Shown: positions 36,441-49,028 of the stretch, one piece after another
How the letters are laid out: each line of letters opens with the position of its first letter
Position numbering within the stretch: the stretch's first letter is position 1
Assembly: GCA_002105175.1 (NCBI GenBank)
Contig: MCGE01000003.1
Coordinates: 186,001 to 250,000 of the forward strand
Origin: Absidia repens
Lineage: Eukaryota > Mucoromycota > Mucoromycetes > Mucorales > Cunninghamellaceae
DNA: 64,000 bases
Direction: 5' to 3'
Notes under the pieces: model-generated
Told to the model about the DNA's origin: nothing
Database searches by the model: none
The model's input: the letters and a program-made list of their open reading frames with translations, nothing else
Made by a program: the position numbers and the translations under genes

Positions 36441-39400
36441 TTAGAAGCCAAATGAAGTTTTCGGTTTCTTTTGATGCCCATCTCCGTACTTGAGCGCCCA
36501 TTTTCGGATTTCCACCAAAGAGTCCATATCTTCGCTTGAGCTAGCGGGTACCATTTTCAATGCTTCATCAAAGTCACCTTGTTGTAAGAGTCGTCGTGTC
36601 AATTGTTGTTCTCGGTTTTTGTTGTTGCTTGATTGTTGCTGTATAGATTTTAATGCGGCCGTAACACATAGGTTTTTCAAATCCGATCCAGAATAATGTT
36701 GAGTTGCTTTTGCCAGTTCCATCAATGATACTTCATTTTCAAGCCCTTCATCTTTTAAAAGCATTTTCAATATTTCTGATCGATCTTCTGCTTTTGGTAA
36801 ATCCACTATTATCACAAGTGAAAGAAAAACGTTAAGCACATATGCTATTTTACTCTGCTTTGCCCCGGCCAACTCCTTTTTTTTCTTACCAAGGACACGT
36901 CGAGGCAACCTTCGTAAAACGGCGTCATCTAAGTCAAACGGCCTGTTTGTCGCTGCCATCACCATCACACCAGAATTGTTACTTGATAATCCGTCCCACT
37001 CCACCATAAACTGATTGATAATTTCACGATGCGCATTTGATGTTGCTTCCGATTGCCGTCTGTTCATCAAACTGTCCACTTCGTCAATAAATATTACACA
37101 CGGCGACAGCTTCCGAGCAAGAGAGAAGATAGCCTAATTGGTAGCCGAAAAAAACAAAAAAAGTTTAATTGATGATCCACCCTATTTTTTTTTTCTTGCT
37201 TGTCTTACCTTGACGTTCTTTTCCCCTTCCCCTACGTACATTTCATATCTAAAAGAAGAAGATGAGCGTAAGATAATTGATATATTGGATTATGTATTTT
37301 TGTTTTAACGTTTAGTTTTGAATACTTACACATCACTAGCCTGAATTTCAAGCATCCGACTTCCACTTTCTTTTGCAACCGCTTTCGCCAGCATCGTTTT
37401 GCCAGTGCCAGGAGGACCAAATAGAAGCACACCGGAAATAAAGTTTCGTTTCAATATGCCATGTTGGAATAGGTCTGGTCGTTGCAATGGTAGAGATATC
37501 AATGTTTGTAGGGTTTCAATAGTGGAGATAGGTGCACGGACATCCTTGAATGAGGTTTGCACTTTGGCTACATTAAAAAAGAAACTGCAATGAGTCATCC
37601 TGTTCCTCATTCCTCGCATTGTGTAAGCTTACCAGGATCTACTATCCGGCTGACGAGCCGATTTTCATACGTATTACAAGTTCGCTTTAATACATCAAGG
37701 TCCACTAAGCCATCCTTTCCTAAAGTCAATGTACGATGAGAAGCCAACAGTTCGGAAGCTTGACGATAAATTGATGTCCCTTTTTCAATAATATTATTCG
37801 CTGCCACAAAATCCTGAATATCGACAAAATCCCTGCTTTCTTGTAACGCATGACCCAAGGCAACCGTGACCCGACGATCGACCTCATCCACTGACCAAAG
37901 TTCGTCGTTGATACCACTAAGATGTTCACGGAGTTGTTGTACAAATGGATGGTATGATGCATTGTTGTTGTTGGTGTGGATATTGTTGTTGTTATTACAA
38001 AACTTGATTCCAAGTACCTGTTTGTGATGATGGACCACTAGTAATTGCCGAGCATTCAATTCCCCAATACGTTGTGCTGCATCCTGTTTCATTTGTAATT
38101 CCCAATCAGCCATGGTGTTGGTAGAAGCGTCGCCCTGTTCAGTAGCAATGGGTGGTGTCATATGGATGCATTTCATACCGTTGAGCAAAGGGACAGTGTC
38201 TGATTGGAGTGCATATCTGTAGTTGTCTGTTGTTGGTTGTTTTGTACTTTCGTCTGCTACCTCTTCTCCTTCAAAAGCCGATGCTGTTGAGTCGGAATTG
38301 GATTGTTGTTGTTGTTGTGGCTGAAGAGAGGGAGAATGGCCACCAAAGACGACGAGTCGCTGTCCCGTTTGTCGTAAATCATCCACTGCCATCATCAATG
38401 CCTTGAGCATCAACGATCCAAAGGTATTATGCATTTCCCCATAATCCCGTAAATAAATAATTTTGGCGCTGTTTGCTAATGATTGTGGTGTCGTATGTGT
38501 TTCTGATAATGGTGAAGGTGCGTTTGCTGCTTTTGTTGTTTTTGCTAATTTTTGTCCTTGTAATATGTTTTTAAACATGCTGCTGTATCGTCCAACAATG
38601 TCATTCATCGCTTTAGCCACCAATTTATCCTTGTCTTTGAGTAGCTGTGTAAGTGTTGTTGGTGAATCGTTATCTGTGATATCCATTGTCCATACTTCTG
38701 TTCCATTGCTGTTGGCGCTGGTTTCATGACTTTGATCCACATCATTAACATCAGTCGCTGTCGTTAATATCGGTTTGGTATTGTCAGGTTGAATTGCCAA
38801 AATAGTAGATATATCGGGATTGCCTTTGGTCAAGGTTGGTAGTAGGGTCATGGCTGATTTTTTTTGGAAAGAAATGAAAGGTGATGAATATTAATAAGTA
38901 AAAGACACAGTCATCAATATTTCATTGTCGTTACCATTGCTCGAATTTTCTTGTGCCAATGCGATAAGATCTTGAGAATCAAATATGATAAGATCAGCCC
39001 TCATAGTACCAGCCAATTGTCGAGCTACTTTGTCTTGCAAGTAGGTTGCGCCTTTCCTTGGGATGTTGAGAATGATATGGTCAGAGTGATCAAAGGCTGC
39101 CAAAGCACCTTTAGGAGCCAAACCAGCTTGCAAACTGAACTTCAGCTCCTGCCATATATGATCTGGAAAGTGGTATGTTGGATCAATAGGTTCAAGGGCA
39201 ATAGCAGCATGCTCTATACAGTTGTTGGCGAAGAAAGATTCTGCAGAGGGAGTTGAGTAAAATATTTTCTATTTTCTATATATGAGAAATCTTATATTTA
39301 CCTGGTATAGAAGGAATATATCGTTTTGATTTTCGATATTGCTTTCGACCTTTGGTGAAGGGTGTGGTTTTGGTGGATGCATGTTTACTCTTTGTTGTCA

Positions 39401-39566
39401 AGTCGTCCCCCGTGGCTGCATTCCCGCCGGTCCCGTTGTTGTTATTGTTGTTGTTGATGAAAGGTGGATCAGTTGCTGGTTTGGCAGATAAAGCATAAGC
39501 GGTTGTGTGAATGAATCTTTTACTTCTGGGTAAACTTCGTCCAATAAGAGATACTAAGGTAGTCAT
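36441..39566 (-). CDS. AAA ATPase of the Msp1/meiotic clade, mitochondrial-type N-terminus
   Basis: Seven exons, 39566-39302, 39240-38935, 38853-37633, 37567-37330, 37248-37209, 37133-36890 and 36805-36441, give 892 aa. The N-terminus ([26 protein letters not shown]) is basic, Ser-rich and acid-free, like a mitochondrial presequence. The AAA module has Walker A GPPGTGKT (648-655), Walker B VIFIDEVD (703-710), the pore-region [11 protein letters not shown], sensor 1 MVMAATNRP and the finger region RRLPRRV. The C-terminal helical lid has [18 protein letters not shown]. It belongs to the Msp1/katanin/spastin-like class. The 600-residue N-terminal part is much longer than in Msp1 (about 360 aa) and has Asn/Gln tracts. 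It resembles a fungal mitochondrial AAA family of unknown substrate. Extraction or remodelling of proteins is inferred from the clade. Confidence 0.87.
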
Positions 39567-40880
39567 AACCAAATTCTATTTTATAATATAAGAAAAAAAG
39601 AAAAAAAAGAGGGGCAGTGAATTATGAAAAAATAACATCCACTGGTCAGTGTCAAAATTTATTTCGAACGCCGCAGATATCTATCTCGTGAGAAGAAAAT
39701 AAGATGAATGACCGTAAAAAATCAAAAAGTGTCGAGTACATACTTGATATGCTGCAATTAAGTGAATAATAGAAGTAATCCGTACTATGTAGTATGGACA
39801 CAAAGGAAAAGAGAAGGTCAACTATCATAAGACCCATGATAGCAGCTAGTGTATAATATGCCTACATTTACTGCAAGGTGAATAGCCGTCTGGTGCATGA
39901 CCGCAACTACTAAAGATATAAACATCCATTCATAATTGTTATTTTCATCTCAGATAGAATACCTGTTATCAAATTTATTGCTGACAATAATGCCACCTGA
40001 TACTCCTTATTCTTACCAAATCAAGGTCATAGCGTGTCAAAACGGGAGACGCTCATCGTTTTTCTAAAATACCGGATATGTTCAAGAGAAAAGTGGCAGA
40101 AGGATGATTGGACGAATATCTATAGGGAAACACTAAGCTTTAATCACCTTATGATATTATTTCCAAAAAGACGATTGCTTAAGCATTAACATACATTCAA
40201 ATGACATCGGCCCTTACATACATTTAAGTTTATTGCTATTAATTCAGCAGGGTTGACAACAGATAGATCATCAGCATTGTCAGTAATAAAGCACTCCTTG
40301 GAAACCCTGTTTAAAAAGTACATTAGTTGACGAGTCACTGAGCGTCTTCATTCTTGAAATTTTCATGCGGCTGATGAAAAGTTTTGGTGCTTTTGACTTC
40401 GAAATAAAACAATTTTACAGGTCTATATTTCTGCAGTAAAAAGCAGTGAGACTTGGCAAATCTTAGTTGAAGGAAAGGCACAATATTTCGGAAGCTGAAA
40501 TTATAATCACTAAGGTTACTGTAATTGACTTCCGTGCAGTATCAAAAATTACCCACCAGGGCAGATCTACATAAACTGATTAATTTATATGTATAAGAAT
40601 AAATAAATAAATAAATAAAAAGAGCCAAATTAAAATATTATGTTTAGATTTTACTTTGTTACCAATCACTAAAGATAGGTCTCGAAGTTCTCCATTAAAG
40701 ACGAACATGCCGATAAAGCAAGCCAATAATAATTCAATTGCCGACTGGCCTTTTAGTGTATAATCGTTTGTGTGACATTCAGACCAATAAAGCAAATGAT
40801 CAGCTTCTTTTTTTTGTCACCCCACTCCCTCAATTTCTTTTTTCCATTTTTTTTTTTTCCTTTATTTCTTTCTCTTTCTC

Positions 40881-40925
<45 letters not shown>

Positions 40926-41284
40926 CTTATTCCTCCTCTTCCTCCCCCTCCTCCTTCTCTTTTCCCGACATTATCTTTCCTTTATCCCTCCCCCTTCTCT
41001 TGATTCTCCCCCCCCTTTTTTTTTATACGTCTTTCCTTTATTCCCTTACTTTAATGATACGATTCTATTAATTCTTTTTCCTCCAGCAACCACAACCACA
41101 AATACTGATACATTCCTATTCCTATTTCTATTCCATATCATATAAATATTGCAACAACAAAACCAATTAGTATATATCTCTTCTTTTTCTATTATCTCCT
41201 TCTTTTATTTTTGTTTCTCGTTTCGACGTGCAAACTTCTCCCTTCACATTCCTTTACAAAACAATACTGAACTGTACTAGTATA
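39567..41284. other. Divergent intergenic region, AAA ATPase / kinase
   Basis: 1.7 kb between start codons. The left part (39,850-40,560) has a mixed composition with stretches that read like decayed coding sequence (for example GHSVSKRETLIVFLKYR at about 40027), but stops interrupt every frame. The right part (40,800-41,270) is almost pure pyrimidine with T tracts up to about 40 nt, probably the kinase promoter and leader. Confidence 0.4.
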
Positions 41285-44200
41285 ATGTCTTACAAACGAT
41301 CAAGTCTACGTAATCAAAAAGCCAAAGTAAATGTGAAAAGGATAAGTTAATATATAATCAACTTACTAACGATGATAGCGCTTTTTTTTATAGTTAGCAG
41401 CTGATTACAACGACCTATTAAAAGAATTATCTTCTCGTGAAATGGCCTCTGTGGGCTGCTATACAATAGGGGATACCATTGGCGAAGTAAGTATAATTGT
41501 GTTATTACTCCTATTTATAATATATATATATATATATATTTGATTACTTATTGATGATGAAAATATTCTTTCTTATTTTAGGGAACCTATGGCAAAGTCA
41601 AATTAGGAACACACAAATTGACTGGTCAACATGTAGCAGTAAAAAAAATCAACAAACAACACGCACCAATGATCGCAAGAGAAATACACCACCATCGACA
41701 ACTGGAACACCCGAATATTGTTAGAATTTACGAAATTATTATGACTGAATCCGCCATTCATATCTTCTCTGAATATTGTCCCAACGGTGAATTGTTTGAT
41801 TTGTTAGCCTCTACTGGCCGATTCTCTGAATCTCGTGCTCAATTATGGTTCCAACAACTTACTAATGCTCTTCAGCTATGTCATCGTCAAGGAATTGTCC
41901 ATCGTGACCTGAAATTGGAAAATATTTTATTGGATAGCAACGACAACTGTAAAATTTGCGATTTTGGTTTTGCACGCTTCACCGATAATAAACAACTCCT
42001 AGAAACTTTTTGTGGAAGTCTTGCTTATTCTGCTCCAGGTAACAAATGATATATTTAACTGATACGAAACGTCAATTTAACTTGCTTGTATTTTACTATT
42101 TATGATTATAGAGGTGATCATGCGTCAAAAATATACTGGTCCAGGTACAATTAAATGTGTATGAATATAGTCATATAACTTGTTTACTTATCTTCTGCTC
42201 TTATCATATAGAAACGGATATTTGGTCTCTGGGTGTCATTCTTTATACTTTATTGGCCGGTGAACTTCCTTTTGACGACGATTCCGAAATTGTGACTCAA
42301 AGAAAAATTGTTAATGTGGATTATGAAATGCCTGGCTACTTCTCTACTTATGCTCAAGATTTAATCGCCAATTTACTGAAACGTGACCCAACGGATCGAC
42401 TGACAATGGATCAAATCATTAATCACCCTTGGATGCAAAATTCTCTCGTAGAAGATGATACTTCAGTAACCCACATCAATGAACATGAATTGGATATCAG
42501 CAGCAGTAGCAGCAACGATGATGATGACGATGATGATATGGACGACGACGACTGTTCTTCTTCAACACGTTATTCCAGCCGATCTGATTTGGACTCGATT
42601 TTCTCCAATCCTCGATTCAAAAATGATCTTATGGAAGAAGACGAAGACGATTTGATGACAGAAGCCAGTTTTATCAGCAGCTCGGATGGTGGAAAATCTG
42701 GCGATTTGATGCAACAGCACTTCCGCAAAAATGGATATTCCGATGGATCAAAGTTCTCACCACAAGTTCGATTTAGCCTTGGAATGATGCGCCCTGAAGA
42801 CAAAGCTAAATACACCTCTCGATCTCCTCGGTTCTCTGCACCTACTGTCAGTAACCGTCCCACCTCAACACAGTCAACAGCATCCACTACCTTTCGATCA
42901 TCTTTACCGTTGTCGTTACTGTCGAACCGCGAATCTATTCGACCTTCTTCTATCTCTTCCACTTCATCTTTTGACACCAACCCTATGACTCCCACCGAGC
43001 AACGTGTAGCGAATTCATTGATAGCAGCCGGTTTCGATGAATATATTGTGAATTCAATGCGATCGAATACGTGTGGTACAGCAAATACACTTTGGAACAT
43101 GCTCATGGATAAGCAGCAGCAAACGCAACTACAACACAGGGATGATTCGATAGCTACAGCTTCTTATTCAGCATTGGATAACAACACAAAGACGATGAAT
43201 ACCAACAATCGATGGAGTACCTTTTCACCAAAGTGTTTGTCTATTGATAAAAACTCGACAATACCTGTAGACTCATCATGCCAGACAGTATCATCGCAGC
43301 TGCCACCATCAACTGCGTTATTGGTTGACCGTACGACTCAAACTACATCTATGAACTCACCGATAATTACGACTGACTTGGACAAAACAACTTGTGTAAA
43401 CACAGAAAATTGGACATCGTCAGCTCCTCCATCTATGGCACCTCGTGACCAGCCTTATTCATCATTTAACAGCAAACCTTCTCCTCGATCCATATCATCA
43501 ATGGCTTCTTCCACTTCTATATCTACCATGAGCTCTGAAAAATCTGGCTGGTTTACATCTGTCAAGTCGTGGTTCGGGGGAAATGGTGGTAAAATGGAAA
43601 GCAGTATCCCTCAAGCACCCGTACGTCCATCTTCACTACGGCAACAACATCGTTTACAACAATACCAACAACAACCTGTCAGCTATCGTGATTTTGATTC
43701 TCGCTCACAAATTAGCACGGAAAACATTCAAAGTGAATTAGCTCCACCTATATATCGATCTGGAATGAACAAATATCGACGACATTTGATACAAATGGAA
43801 GATGAATGGAGTCAGCAACAATCACAGGAAAAGAATGCTGATATGGATGGAATGCTTTCACCTCCGGCACCAACAGCCACCATGACTCCGCGACCAACGG
43901 CCGATACATTATCCATTATCACTACACCAAAATATGTCAGTAGTACTGCCGTGCCTAGTCATGTCACCGAGCTTGATATCTGCGAAAAACTTTATCCATC
44001 GTATCACCGCCCTTTGCCTCCACTTGCCCCTCCTGCACCTACTTACACTAACAACAGCAAGAACAGCAACAATCGACAATGCTATCAAAACCAAAGTTTG
44101 CCTCGTCAAATAAAACAACAACATCAACAACAGCTATCACCCCCGCCATCACCACCTGCGATTGAATCGATTTCAACCTCATCTAATGACAATGTGCATT

Positions 44201-44796
44201 CACAATCAGCCACTACCTCGTCCACTTCCAACAATAGCATTTGCGCTGAATCACCATTGCCAACGTCTTCCGAGTTGATTGAGCCAGTTGCAACATCATC
44301 CACACCATACCCAGATTCCACTGTATCAAAAACATCATCGTCGTTGTCACCATCACCAAAGGCCAACGTCGCACCTGTCTTGCCACCAACACCGCCCACT
44401 ACAGAAGAAGAAAAGAACATGGAAAACGTATCAATGGAAGAGAAGGCGAATGCCGCTAAAAATCATCTACCTGCTCGAGTGACCACCGCCCCTTCAACTT
44501 CGTCACCTCCCCTGGCACCTCATTCTTCAAAGTTATCACCAGCTCTATTGGTAAGCTATATATATAATGAGACACATATAAACATAGAGAAGCAATTGAA
44601 AAAAATGGATCAACTAATTTTATTATATTTATAGATTTCCAACCACTCTTCTAAAATGATGCCCACTGCTCTCGCATCTCGACGATTTGAATTCACCCCT
44701 CGCTCAAGACTTAGTGTTTATGGAATGAACGATCGTGGGGCACGTGGATCTATGACAAGCAAAGCAATCATTGAGGAAGAAGAGGAAGAAGAATAG
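41285..44796 (+). CDS. Ser/Thr protein kinase, CAMKL type (YPL150W/Ppk1-like), with UBA-like segment
   Basis: Six exons, 41285-41326, 41394-41486, 41582-42038, 42112-42144, 42212-44550 and 44635-44796, give 1,041 aa. The kinase domain spans about 36-290: glycine loop IGEGTYGKV, Lys66 in VAVKK, HRDLKLEN (Asp154), DFG (Asp172), CGSLAYSAPEVI and DIWSLGVILYTLLAGELPF. All catalytic residues are present. A stretch at about 466-505 (TPTEQRVANSLIAAGFDEYI...) looks like the UBA-like element of fungal YPL150W/Ppk1 relatives. The remaining 500 residues are Ser/Thr/Pro/Gln-rich with acidic runs, a typical phosphorylated regulatory tail. The substrate is unknown; relatives are linked to stress and polarity. 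Confidence 0.93.
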
Positions 44797-45719
44797 GTGG
44801 TACATATTTTTATTATACACATTGATCTTTTATCTTCTTTTATCCCTTCTCTTTATTCATTCACTCATTTATATGGTTTTCATCATATCCCTTTTATATT
44901 ATACACCCCTTCCATCCTTCACTGCTTCTATCAATTTATACCATAGATCTCTTTTTTTATTTTCTTACTATCATTATCATTACCATTATATATATTATTA
45001 TTATTCTTTATTATCTTATTCTTCTTAGTCCTGTTTTTATTTCTTACTATTATTATCCCCCTTTCAACTCTCCCCTCTTCTCCCTTTCACACACAACCTA
45101 TATACATATACTCAATTGAAACACAATAAATCAAAAAAGTAGTCCCCATATACATGTTTATACGGAGTTTCTGATGATGGGATTGGGGTTTTGGTTTTTG
45201 AATGGAGGAAGCTTGGGCAAAGATATATAATATATATGAAAAAAAAAATGGGTTGTTGTTGCAATTTTTTATACAGTGTCTCAATTTGAAAACATTCTCA
45301 CACTTGCGGACAATTGATCACTTGGGTCAGATATCCTCAGTTTGGGCTTCCTTTTTATTATTATTATTGTCATTATTATTATTATTATTATTATTGCACG
45401 ACATGCAAAGAAATAAAAACAAAAAAATAAATATAAACGAGCTGGATGTCTGCAATATGCCCAGTCTAACGGGATTACGTTGGCGATATGAATTAGGCAG
45501 ATTGATGTCAATTGTAGAGGGGAATATAGTCGCGTTTCATATCATTTGGCTGCCTTTTTAATACTGCCCACCAATCTGGGTCTTGAAAAGGAGGGAGGGA
45601 GTGTCGCCATAGTGAGTGTACTAGAAAGCAGGTGTTTGTTTGGACACTAAAGAAACACAAACACAGTACAATAACAGCAGTACATGTATCCGACGGTTTA
45701 AAGTACTGTTAATTACTTA
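44797..45719. other. Kinase 3' region and spacer
   Basis: Pyrimidine-rich 3' untranslated sequence to about 45130, then AT-rich spacer with an (ATT)n run (about 45356-45394). No gene is supported. Confidence 0.45.
45125..45130 (+). terminator. Poly(A) signal of the kinase gene
   Basis: A perfect AATAAA about 330 nt after the stop, at the end of a long pyrimidine-rich 3' region. Confidence 0.5.
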
Positions 45720-46395
45720 ATAAGAGGTTTATTTTATTCAAGGACATTGGAAGACACTCAAACTAAAGGCGAGGGGTTCGTAGTAAAATGAGATTCAATG
45801 GATGGATCTATTGGACAAATCATGAGGAAGACTAAAGTGTAATTTGAAGGATAGTCAATATTAATATAAAGGTACAATTGTAAAATGGGATGTAACCTAA
45901 TGGTACAGTGCAAGGCATGGGAAAGTCAAAGGAGATATCTTTTATTGAAACACAACTACGGTCAACATTATCAAAAGTGGTGATGGTCGTAAAGAAGGGA
46001 TATGCTATACAAGACATGAGAAGGACTAATGGGACATTTTTAATTGAAGTATGTAAGAAGAGGCATATTTTATTCAGATATAGATACAAACTATAGACTA
46101 ACTAACAGTAACCTAAACTACAAAGGCTCCAAAAGCCAACTAATGTTGCTTCTAAATCCTAGATCCAAAATGAAAAGATTTCCCCATGCATATTGCAATC
46201 CCTGAGCTGAAAACCCATCTAACTAGTCCTGAAACTGTTCTAAGTCCATCATAACCTCAAGGAAGTTGATTGGTGAAGAAAAATGTGAAGGAAAAAAAAA
46301 AAGAAATTGAAAGAAAGAAAGTAAGAAAGAGAGTCCGGCAGGGGAAATTGGGAGTAAATAAAAGTACACGTGGTCGGAATTTTAATTATTTTTTG
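45720..46395 (-). repeat. Dispersed E-box/AATAAA repeat, copy 7 (long form)
   Basis: Near full length, sense on the minus strand. E-box side ACACGTGGTCGGAATTT (46367-46383), purine-rich tract (46270-46335), core with TTTCCCCATGCATATTG, CTCCAAAAGCCAACTAATG, and TTTTATTCAGATATAGATAC (sense GAATAAAA). Distal modules include AGACATGAGAAGGACTAATG, TCAACATTATC and ACTCAAACTAAAGGCGAGG. These line up with copy 2 and with the copy at 53540. Confidence 0.85.
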
Positions 46396-47080
46396 AAAGG
46401 AATTGAAACTAATTAAACAATGAAGGAAATTTCTCCATTGATAAAATAGACACTATGGAAGTAAAAGTTAAAGATGACCATGCGTAAAAAGCATTATTGG
46501 CTAGTAGGTCACTATCTTGATAGGTTTGGTGAAGAAGAACTTCCATTATTCCGCGCCTCCTGTTTTATGATATTCTTTTTCTTTCTATGGGGAAACCGCC
46601 GCGTTTGTTTGCGGAACCAATGATAATAGAGCCATAATCGGACGAATTTTCTACACAACCAGTTCAAGAAAATTTTAACGACCTTAATTTCTCGATTTTT
46701 CATTGACATCATAGATGCTATTTATTTATGTAATATTATTGTTTGGTTTGCTAATGATGATGCTCGTAACGATACATTCAAGCAAACCTGATGTGTACGA
46801 TATATGTGTCGTATACGACGGCAGAGCCTGGATTTCATGCAAAAAAAAATAAAAGAGTCAGAGCGGGGATTAAAGACTCCAAAAGAATTTTCCTTCCATT
46901 CTCGGATTTATTATTTAGCGAGTGGCAGCACCGTTGAGGAGCTTTCATTGGCTCATCTGAGCACTTCATATTACTTGAAAAGGCATTTTTGCGGTGTAAG
47001 CCATGCATAATGAACCTTTACTGACCTATGGTATCACTTTGTTTTCTTCCCTGCTTTTCCAATCCTTTTTGGAAAGTAAG
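46396..47080. other. Spacer upstream of the small Ser-rich gene
   Basis: No supported gene. A minus-strand basic 66-aa frame (46512-46712) and a plus-strand 68-aa frame (46804-47010) exist but have no supporting features. Confidence 0.35.
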
Positions 47081-47087
47081 TATAAAT
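47081..47087 (+). promoter_or_regulatory. TATA box of the small Ser-rich gene
   Basis: TATAAAT located 67-73 nt upstream of the ATG at 47154, with a TTTTCTTCTTC pyrimidine tract between them, as expected for a start region. Confidence 0.5.
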
Positions 47088-47153
47088 ATCAGTTTGTGCT
47101 CCTCTCTTTTCATTTTCTTCTTCTTTATATAACCAATATCAATTTTTTTAATA

Positions 47154-47432
47154 ATGCAAGCTTCTCCTTATCACTACAATTACCTTTACTCAAACCCATC
47201 TCTGACAACAGCGCCTTCGGTTTCTTCTTCCATGGTCGTCTCGTCCTCTCTATCATCATCGCTATCATCCATGTCATCATCATCATCATCATCATCCGAT
47301 TTCATGCCAAGATTTTCAATCAGTGAAGTCTCTTCATCACCCAACATGACATATACATTTTGTCCAAACTGCGGCGTTGATACTTCTATTTTCTCTCACG
47401 AGGACCATTGCTCAAAAGCAAGACAGCTTTAA
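47154..47432 (+). CDS. Small Ser-rich protein with C-terminal CxxC...H...C motif
   Basis: Single-exon frame of 92 aa. The first 60 residues are Ser-rich low complexity. The C-terminal 25 residues, YTFCPNCGVDTSIFSHEDHC, contain CPNC followed by H-x3-C, a possible zinc-binding mini-ribbon. A TATA box upstream and an AATAAA downstream (47565-47570) support it as a real short gene. No named family is recognised. The Cys motif could mediate dimerisation or RNA/protein binding. Confidence 0.6.
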   Translation: MQASPYHYNYLYSNPSLTTAPSVSSSMVVSSSLSSSLSSMSSSSSSSSDFMPRFSISEVSSSPNMTYTFCPNCGVDTSIFSHEDHCSKARQL

Positions 47433-47936
47433 TGCATTCAATACTTATATACATATCATTTTACATTTTATCCCACTTAAACAAAAAGTATACATAACAT
47501 CATTCCATACATATCATGACTATGATTCTCTTTAGCTATTCATCATACCCATTTTCAAATTTGCAATAAAAAAGAGACTTTACCACCCCCTTTATTTTTT
47601 GTGTGACATGATCCCTGGTTCTCGGACTTCTTCGGGGTGCCATTGGTTCACTTTAAATTCTTGTTCTTCCTTTCTCTTTATTACAGCGCAGCATAGACGA
47701 TATGTGATACCAATGTTCCATCACAAACATCAGTTCCTTTTTTTTTTTTTTTTTTTTTTTTTTGGTTTTGCTTTACTTCAATCATTCAAAAAAAGTCACA
47801 CCTACAAATCCATCTCTTCTAATGATCAAACAATCAAAAATCAAAATCAAACACACCATTCAATAGCATCATCAATCATGTGAATAACAAATGTCTTTAT
47901 TTCAAAAATAATACAAGAATGAATAATGGTTCTATA
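47433..47936. other. Convergent 3' region, small gene / COQ4
   Basis: AATAAA at 47565-47570 for the plus-strand gene. A long T tract lies at about 47738-47763. No gene. Confidence 0.45.
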
Positions 47937-49028
47937 TTAAGCTTGTGATGATGAAGGGGGAGGAGCGGTCACAGTTGCAGAAGATGGGAATGGAGGAGGG
48001 GGGATGATACCAAGTTCTTGGCGGAAGACATCCAACGGCGTGTAAAAGTGGCGTTCATAAAACACACTCATCAAAGGAGCACAGGAAGCACCGCATTGTA
48101 AAGCCCAAGGGACGTAAGTACCATAGAGTCGGTAGCGTTCGGACCAAGAGAGTCGAATGGGACCAAAGAGTGATGAAAGCATAGTCATAGGAAGTCCGGT
48201 GTGTGTCCATTCAAACCATTTCAAGGCTAATTCTTCTTCTACCGTCACTCCCAGTCCCGTCAACGTATGGAAGAAGTCGTGTATTTCCCGGTAGCGCTGC
48301 ATCACATACGCGAGTTCTTCATCTTCTACAAAATGGACCTATTTGAAAGCAAATGTGAGTCATTAACAAGTTAAACTAAGCTATCCTTCGTCTCTTTATA
48401 ACATGTCAAACTTACAGGAAGTCGGGTATCAGGAGTCACACCTTGGTCGTCTAGAAAGGATAAATACGCATGTCCAAAAGTACCAGGCTGGCACTCTTGT
48501 CGTAGTCGATCAAAGTCAATTGTCGTGGTGTTAATGGTAGGTCGCTCTTTGAGAATCTGTCGGCCTGTCGTGGTTGATAACATACTATCCCGCATACGCG
48601 TCAAAAACAGCGATCCTGTTGTTTCCCCTAGAGTAGCTACCATATCTATAAAATATAATAAACAACTTGAGAATGAGTATGATCCCATAATTTGTGCGTG
48701 CGATTGCTTCAATACCTCCACGTAAAGGATCTGATAAAGCGGCTACTGCTGCACCCACAGTGAGCACGCTTCGTTCAATGCCAGATATAGGTATATGATT
48801 TTCATAGTTCTGATCGGTTTGTTTTGTTTCTACTAGGGAAGAGAGATAGGGGAGTTAGTATATAACGAAGAGTAAAGAGGTCGTCTCGAATATTTTATAG
48901 TTATTGTTATTGTTATTACCATGTCCTTTTCGATCATTCAACGTCGCTATTGATCTTCTACTGAAAATCAAAAGCCTTGAAGATTTTGTAAAGGAGAGCC
49001 GTGGAAGCTTGTTGATGAATCTTGACAT
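47937..49028 (-). CDS. COQ4: Coq4, ubiquinone biosynthesis protein
   Basis: Four exons, 49028-48920, 48832-48716, 48645-48416 and 48338-47937, give 285 aa. The first 36 residues (MSRFINKLPRLSFTKSSRLL...) form an Arg/Ser-rich mitochondrial presequence. The body has ATLGETTG, a RMRDSML segment, ERPTI and PGTFGHAYL. The metal-binding HDxxHx11E motif is intact: H172, D173, H176 and E188 in HDFFHTLTG...E. LALKWFEWTHTGLPM and the YERHFYTPLDVFRQELGI end are typical. Coq4 sits on the matrix side of the inner membrane, is needed for the CoQ-synthome, and acts in C1 decarboxylation/hydroxylation of the CoQ ring. The C-terminal Pro/Ser tail is longer than usual. Confidence 0.95.

Noticed and set aside
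40738..41145. Plus-strand frames rich in Phe/Leu/Ser upstream of the kinase
   Set aside because: They arise from the pyrimidine tract (poly-T translates as Phe). This is the leader/promoter of the kinase.
46512..46712. Minus-strand basic 66-aa frame next to the small Ser-rich gene
   Set aside because: Low-complexity, Lys/Arg-rich AT-biased translation with no poly(A) signal or domain; more likely chance.
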